Shown here piece by piece: positions 57,920 through 64,000 of a stretch of 64,000 nt of DNA. A program made the position numbers and the translations under genes. Position 1 is the stretch's first letter, and each line of letters starts with the position of its first letter. The stretch is from Gibbula magus (Eukaryota; Mollusca; Gastropoda; Trochida; Trochidae): NCBI GenBank assembly GCA_936450465.1, contig OW388301.1:19449523-19513522 (forward strand), written 5' to 3'. Under the pieces are notes generated by a model that was not told the origin of the DNA, made no database searches, and saw nothing but the letters and a program-made list of their open reading frames with translations.

Positions 57920-58279
57920 TTAAAGGGGCAGTAGCACGTTTTTTCGCTCAAATAAGTCTATAAAATGTATATGAAAAATAATGTCACCAGTAAAACACCA
58001 TTCTCTCTTCGAAAAATCAAGTTATAAATGAGTGTACACGGTTCGGTAAAGCCATGGCAATCGTTTTTTTGTCATTCGAAATAATAAAATGTGATCACAA
58101 TAAAATGGCTGCCATGCAATTTTGTATTTATACACGACACCGGTATTACCACTACGGATAATTGGTTTGTGTAATAAGATGTTGTTCCCTCTAAAGTAAA
58201 TATAAATGACATAAACCATTATTCTAAATGGAAAATTTAAAAAATATTTTTTTGCAAAAAAGTACTACTGCCCCTTTAA
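57920..58279 (-). mobile_element. TTAA-flanked MITE, copy 4
   Basis: TTAA at 57920-57923 and 58276-58279 around AGGGGCAGTAGCACG ... TACTACTGCCCCT. Interior in reverse orientation relative to copy 1. Confidence 0.88.
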
Positions 58280-60607
58280 GACCTCATACTGAGTCAATTA
58301 TTTATCCTCTGAGAAACTAGAGCAAGAGAAGTGATATCAGAATACCATAACATAAAATACTTTTCTTTCAGATTAAAATCAGATAGAAATTGCAGTGTTA
58401 TTTCCGTTTAACTTATGCAAATTTGTATGTTTTGCCTTATACGCGGGTCATCTGTCTTATTTTCTCTATTCATTGACATTAATATACAACACGTATGATA
58501 GCATATCTTTTTGGTTTCCAATCATAGCTTATCCTATGCATCTAAGTACGTTATTTCGTTTGGTTTCATGTATACAACAATAGACATATGCGTATGTTAA
58601 TCTGTATTAAAGTTACTTTAAATTACCTACATATTTTACAATTATGTTATCATGAATCCAATATCAACTTCAGTAAGTAGTAAAATGATATCATAATTAA
58701 TATGAATTATTAAGTAATGAATGTGTCAACTAAAGCATACAACTATCTATATTAATAAGGAAGTTGACTATACACAGACCTTGGTCTTCTTTACATTAAT
58801 AAGACGAAGTTAAAAAAAAGCACTGTACACTGTCGGTCAAAATAAACGCCTACCTGATATCTCATCAGATTTCGTAAAAACTATAATGAGTGTTTTAGCA
58901 ATATTATAGCATTATGAAGTTGCATCATTTGAGCATGATATATTTAAATTTCAGAAGTTGTCATGTACCAACAGAAGGGCGATTGTTGAAACGAGATAAC
59001 AGAACTTGTTTAGTTTTCGATCAGTGCCATATTTTCATACAACCACGCGCAACAATACAGGCAAGCATTCAGATTAAAGTGGTGATGATGATACAGATGT
59101 ACGTGGTTACAGTGAGCAAGTGAATCAACCGGAAATAGCGTTCCTCATTGGGAGTGGTTTTCATGAATGTTATTGACTCGAATCACAGTTTGTCCACGAA
59201 GGACTTTCATATTAATCATTGTTTCATAATATCATATCTGATCTTCCCTCTTGCTTTAGCCAAATCAGGAACGAATATTACGAAAAGTTATGATAATAAT
59301 GTAGAATAATGATTATCCTTCTACAATAATCACCCACATCACTTAATGGTTAAACAACTTTGTCTCGTAAGTGTGTCACATGTGCGATCAAAATTGCTAA
59401 TCAAACGACTAGTGTCACTAACGTGTGCACTCCTGCGTCAATCGAAGCCCCTCCTGCTAAATCGAGGCGTAGGTCGTGAGAGTAACGGAAGTACGTCATT
59501 CAACTACTTGGCAAACGATAATCGCATATATTCTTCCTTGTTAAATACTCGCTGACTTAATTACACACATGAACACAATCGTAATAAGTCCATGTGAGCT
59601 TTTGATTTGGGTAAATTAGAAAGATTGGTTATAGACACAAAACACAAACAATAACCCAAAGGAAACGGTATTATGTCTGATGGCATCTAAAAATATATTT
59701 TTTCAGACATAAATGTATGAGCTTGTAAAGTTACATCATCTTAGAATCTAAGAGTAGAGGCACAGCAATACAAAATATGGTAGTTCAGAATATTGAGAAA
59801 ACATTTTCATCGCAAGTACACTATACTGATGTAAATAATCAACATTAAAATCAAGCTTGTAGCACTTACATTTTGTGGTTGTATTATTTGAGGACGTTGA
59901 TGAAGTGGTTACCTGTCCGAACTAGTTAATGTAGTGTTGTCAACATGTTGACGAATATGCTATGAATATTGCTTTAATATGCACTAATTATTCAATGCAA
60001 TCCTGCGATGTGAAGAAGATAGTTCGGTTTTACAATAAGCTAAAAATGTTGTGTATATTTTCCTATCTTCGTTGATACTTGGTTATCATGTTAAACGGAA
60101 ATGCATCTGCCAACATCTTATGAAGATTGTACAAACTACGCCCTTGGCTCGTGTAAACTACTGAGTGGGATTTTCTGTCTATATATACATATAAGTTGAG
60201 TAGAGATAACGAAAGATAATTCACACGTAATATATTCGGATGACACGGTCATAAATTCATGTATTAGACAAACACGTCGAATTTGGACATTGTTTAGGGG
60301 AGACAGAAGCTGGGATTGTTGGTGATAAACTATAGGTGAACCACATGCTAACATTGGGGAGTCATAAATAGAGATTAGAGAGATATAGGCTAAATGAAGA
60401 TGAACTGCCGAGCGATAAACCACGATTTATGTTGTATTTTCATGCATGTATATACGTTGTGTTTAAAAACGAAGCAGAATAATTATTTGAAAGATGCAGT
60501 GGAAAGTTATTGAGACAGAAGAGTTTATAGATAAGGAGAATAGTATTCATTATTTACACTGTGTTGTCTGTTTCAAATCTGGAATGATAATCAAATGTAA
60601 ACCTTCA
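58280..60607. other. No gene recognised
   Basis: A start of the type cactgtacactgtcggtcaa near 58823 resembles a mariner-like end, but no partner was found. A short, more GC-rich plus-strand frame at 59.35-59.55 kb has no supporting signals. Confidence 0.35.
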
Positions 60608-60970
60608 TTGAAAGGGGCTGTAGCACGTTTTTGGCTAAATTTATTTTTTTAAATTTCCCATTTATAATGATAGTTTATGTCATTTATATCAACTTTAGAG
60701 GGTAAAACATCTTATTACACAAACCACTTATCTGTACTGGTTATAACGACGGTGTGTATACAGCAAACATTGCATGGTGGCCATTTTATTGTGAACACAA
60801 TTTATTATTTTGTATTACAAAAACGATGCCCATGGCTTTACCGAAACATGTACACTCATTTTAAACTTTATTTTCCGAAGAGTGAAGGGTGTTTTACTGT
60901 TGGTGACATTATTTTTCAAATACATTTCATCGACTTATTTGAGCGAAAAATGTGCTACTGCCCCTTTGAA
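60608..60970 (+). mobile_element. TTAA-family MITE, copy 5, at a TTGA site
   Basis: Same ends and interior as the other copies (AGGGGCTGTAGCACG ... TGCTACTGCCCCT), but the flanking tetranucleotide is TTGA on both sides instead of TTAA. Confidence 0.85.
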
Positions 60971-61818
60971 GGCCAGCAATTAATTGTCAGAAACCAAATA
61001 CGTGGCACGTCAAATACAACGTTTCTATGCAAATCAGAAGCATTTATATGCAATGTTCGTACAGTTGTATTGATATCAAATGATTTTAAACTGTGCTTGT
61101 CTGATTTGATCAATAGATGATATCCATCCAACAGTAGAGAGTAGAAGATTAAATCTTACCAGTGAGGAATAATGACTACCACGTCTATTATTTTCAAACA
61201 ATAAAAGTGCGTACTATTGATTTAATTGCAGTTTTGGGATTTCTTTTACATGACTGCATTTACTGTGGCACCTAAATGATTTATAATGTTTGTATAAGAC
61301 ATTAATCAACCAACTCCTGCGCTTCCGTTGGTCACATAAACAATTACTATTACTCTACAATCTTAAATCATGCAAAGCAGAATGTTTACATATACTCTAA
61401 AACATTATACTGAATGCCAAGATCATTTATTTTCTCGAAAATTATGGATAAAGAAAGACCGATTCATATAATTCAAAATTCATGTTTTCCATGAAAAGTG
61501 GATATAGCAGTATTATCTAATGAAAATTGTCTTGACTTGTGCTTAGTAAGATTCAGGTATACTTGGATAATTTACCCTGTAAATCGGAAATCTAATCTAC
61601 AGCTGTACTGTGTATGTGGTTCGAGTTGCAAGTATTCTAAAGTGTAAAGTGCCGGTTCTATAAATATATGTATGTACATGCACGTATGCATGGAACATCT
61701 GTTAAAATACTTCAAACAAATTAAAGGAGAGCCGACTAAAACATTGTGTAAAAATCGTCTGATTTTCACTGGCCAGCAACAAACGAAAGATGGGGCGGTG
61801 CTTAGAGGATTCGAGGTA

Positions 61819-61835
61819 ACCGGAAGTGACGTAAG
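61819..61835. promoter_or_regulatory. Composite ETS/CRE-like site
   Basis: ACCGGAAGTGACGTAAG combines an ETS core (CCGGAAGT) with a CRE-like TGACGTAA, a pairing common in animal core promoters. GTAAGT inside it is also a good splice donor on the plus strand. The surrounding 100 bp are more GC-rich than the flanks. No exon can be attached with confidence on either strand. Confidence 0.35.
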
Positions 61836-61979
61836 TGGAGGGATAGGGTGTAAACATTCGCTTACTAATTACAATGGTAAACACCTGGATATTGGTCAGT
61901 CAATTTGTTATATATGCACTTTGCACAATATCACACCGCTGTTTTGCTGTAAACTGTTGAGTAATCCTTGAAATCAAGT

Positions 61980-63855
61980 TTCACTTTACAAGGGTCCAAA
62001 AAAAAAGATGAGATACATGTGCATTAACTAAAATGTTATAACATCAAAGGTACTTGGTTATAAATAATAAGTATCCATCTACAAATTCACCGTCTACGAA
62101 TCTACCACGTCTTCAAAATCACCGCTTTTAACATATTTGAGATCACAATGAATCAGCAGCATGTAAATAATTTACATTGCCAGTCAAAATGTTTAAGGTT
62201 TAATAATATGGCCAAACAAGTTTATAGCAAATGTTAAATGACGTCCAAATAGCAATAGACCGATCTGGTCATGGTTCGAAAATGAATCAATTAAGTTATT
62301 GATTAATTGGTCAAAGCTAAAATACAGACAAGTAAAAACATGTCATAGAATGAAAATATAATTTAATAGCATCTAATTGACGCCCAGTGAATGGTGATTT
62401 GGGATGGAGCAGTGTTTATGCGAGCAACACTTCCGTCTCGGCCTTTGTCTATGTGTTATGACAGCAGTCCCGCGGTTTCTTACTACACACATACTGTACA
62501 TTGGCGCAAAATGCACTCCGATTAAGCAGGGCTCGGTCGTTGTAACCATGTGAAAATGTGGGTTGTTTTGATGAAGATTGCTATCTTATATGATCAGTTT
62601 AAATCGGGAAAACGCGTTAAATTAATATTAGTGGTCACAATGAGATTCCTCCACGTACGTAACAGCAGGATGCGCTTCAGGGACCCACTTTCATTCCAGT
62701 AGCCGGGGCTTAATTAGGCACTTTTTAAAAAAAGTAGTATATTAATAATTTACTGGTCGATTTTAGAAATTTAAAGACAAGAAGTTGTGAAATTGAAATG
62801 CCTTTTCAACGAATCCCGAAATTGACCATAGGTACGACATGTAACCTTAAAGATAAAAATGTGGTGCTTCCCTTTACACATCATTCTTATGTTGCTGATG
62901 AACTTATTTTTTGGTGAGCTTCACAAGATCTACACATGACATCACATCGAGTATTTGATAATTGAGAAGCTATCAAATGGTGAACAAGTCTAAAGAAGTG
63001 AATTTGTCTTTTTCAGTGAAAATATCAAGATATATTTAAATGTATTTACGATTGAAAGTGACATATTCTGTCCTGTTTATCATGTCAATTAGAAAACTTT
63101 GAGTGACGGTAATGAGGTGTGTAAGAGATGTTATTCAGAATGTGCAAATTCAAACATTGCTAATTGACACTTTTGCGTTCGTTGCAATGCTTTGAGTGAT
63201 GCTTGTTTCAAAGAAGCCTCATCAGATCCTGTTTGAAACTTGAACTTGAAATTATGAAATAGAATGAAAGGCAAGAACGGCAGCATCAAAGAAAGATTTA
63301 TGGAAAATGAACACTTATACTACTGTGCAATCTTACATGCACCATGTTAATGAAATGTTTACGAATTTCCCGGGCATACTTTAATTTACATATTTGGGTC
63401 AGTAACCGAGTACAAGTATATATACGTATATCTACTATTTCAGATAGTTATATACACTGAGTTTATTTATAACGCCATTCGCCATTCGTGTTACATTGGA
63501 TTTACTTCAATATTCAGGCTAACTGCATGCTGCATATATCATTGTACTGATGGCGACAGACCGTCCATTGCTGCTATGTTAAATCTGCTTCGGACTTTGA
63601 GACTGTTATTGGTCATTCAAAGATCAAAGTGTGTTACAACAATCATGTATAAACAGTCAAAATATACCCTTTATTAAAACCTCGAATTAGTTCAAAAGTC
63701 CATCTACTCTCGTCATTAATTCATATAATGAACACATTCATTGATGGCTTGTAGACTTATCATTCTACACAATATGGGTGAGAAAGGGATAATTGCATTT
63801 AATGTTTTCGAGGTGTAGGCGGTATGGGGTGTTGACGCTCATCCAACAAATGTTC
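61980..63855. other. No gene recognised
   Basis: AT-rich, no supported frames or repeats apart from slightly GC-richer patches at 62.4-62.55 and 62.64-62.71 kb. Confidence 0.35.
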
Positions 63856-64000
63856 TTAAAGGGGCAGTAGCACGTTTTTTGCAAAATTTATTTTTTCAAA
63901 TTTCTCATTTATAATGATAGTTTGTGTCATTTTAATCTACTTTAGAGGGTAAAACATCTTATTACACAAGCCAATTATCCGTAGTGGTAAAAATGGTGTT
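63856..64000 (+). mobile_element. TTAA-flanked MITE, copy 6, cut by the window end
   Basis: TTAA at 63856-63859 followed by AGGGGCAGTAGCACGTTTTT and the family interior (agagggtaaaacatcttatt). The right end lies outside. Confidence 0.88.

Noticed and set aside
59346..59555. Short GC-richer frame as a possible exon
   Set aside because: No splice signals, repeats or recognisable motif support it.

Overview
The window looks like AT-rich nuclear DNA from an animal, most likely a mollusc and plausibly a marine gastropod. The evidence is a tRNA-headed SINE whose tail reads 'gcggcgttaaac...' followed by degenerate actc/ctcact units, 5'-truncated CR1/L2-like LINE tails, many TTAA- and TA-flanked miniature inverted-repeat elements, and split or intron-poor genes with TATA boxes. 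Nothing bacterial or viral was recognised. Genes are sparse and most of the sequence is repeats and relics.

Layout. 0.5-4.4 kb: a satellite/minisatellite block, bracketed by a 91-bp perfect direct repeat, with a TATA box, splice-site-like signals and a poly(A) signal. 4.4-9.3 kb: mostly empty, with one TTAA-flanked MITE. 9.3-9.7 kb: two SINEs in tandem. 9.9-31.6 kb: an old locus of diverged duplicated blocks, each ending in a copy of the same secreted-protein gene. The copy at 11.4-12.6 kb is broken, the one at 18.5 kb is reduced to its two ends, and the one at 30.3-31.5 kb is intact. Inserted here are a 2.4-kb transposon full of 16-bp palindromes (15.76-18.18 kb), a SINE, a recently doubled LINE tail (22.0-23.5 kb), an ACGAAT-rich patch and several hairpin elements. 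31.6-41 kb: hairpin MITEs, SINE and LINE scraps and otherwise empty sequence. 41.5-43.5 kb: a secretory-looking ORF, then a 1.3-kb segment closed by a 21-bp perfect inverted repeat that encloses a candidate three-exon small gene with promoter motifs, all on the minus strand. 45-48.3 kb: a TTAA element and a diverged tandem duplication. 48.75-51.8 kb: a 1390-bp tandem duplication whose middle SINE is a hybrid of the two outer ones. 53.9-55.1 kb: the best-supported gene, a single-exon secreted PAN/EGF/CCP/GON-domain protein on the minus strand. 56-64 kb: SINEs, MITEs and a composite ETS/CRE-like promoter motif at 61.82 kb.

The genes do not form a pathway. The two clear proteins both have signal peptides and are probably secreted: a modular extracellular protein ending in a GON domain, and a multibasic precursor-like protein whose C-terminal half has spacing reminiscent of FGF/beta-trefoil cytokines (a hypothesis only). 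All annotation was done by eye; exon models, family names for repeats and the FGF idea are inference.
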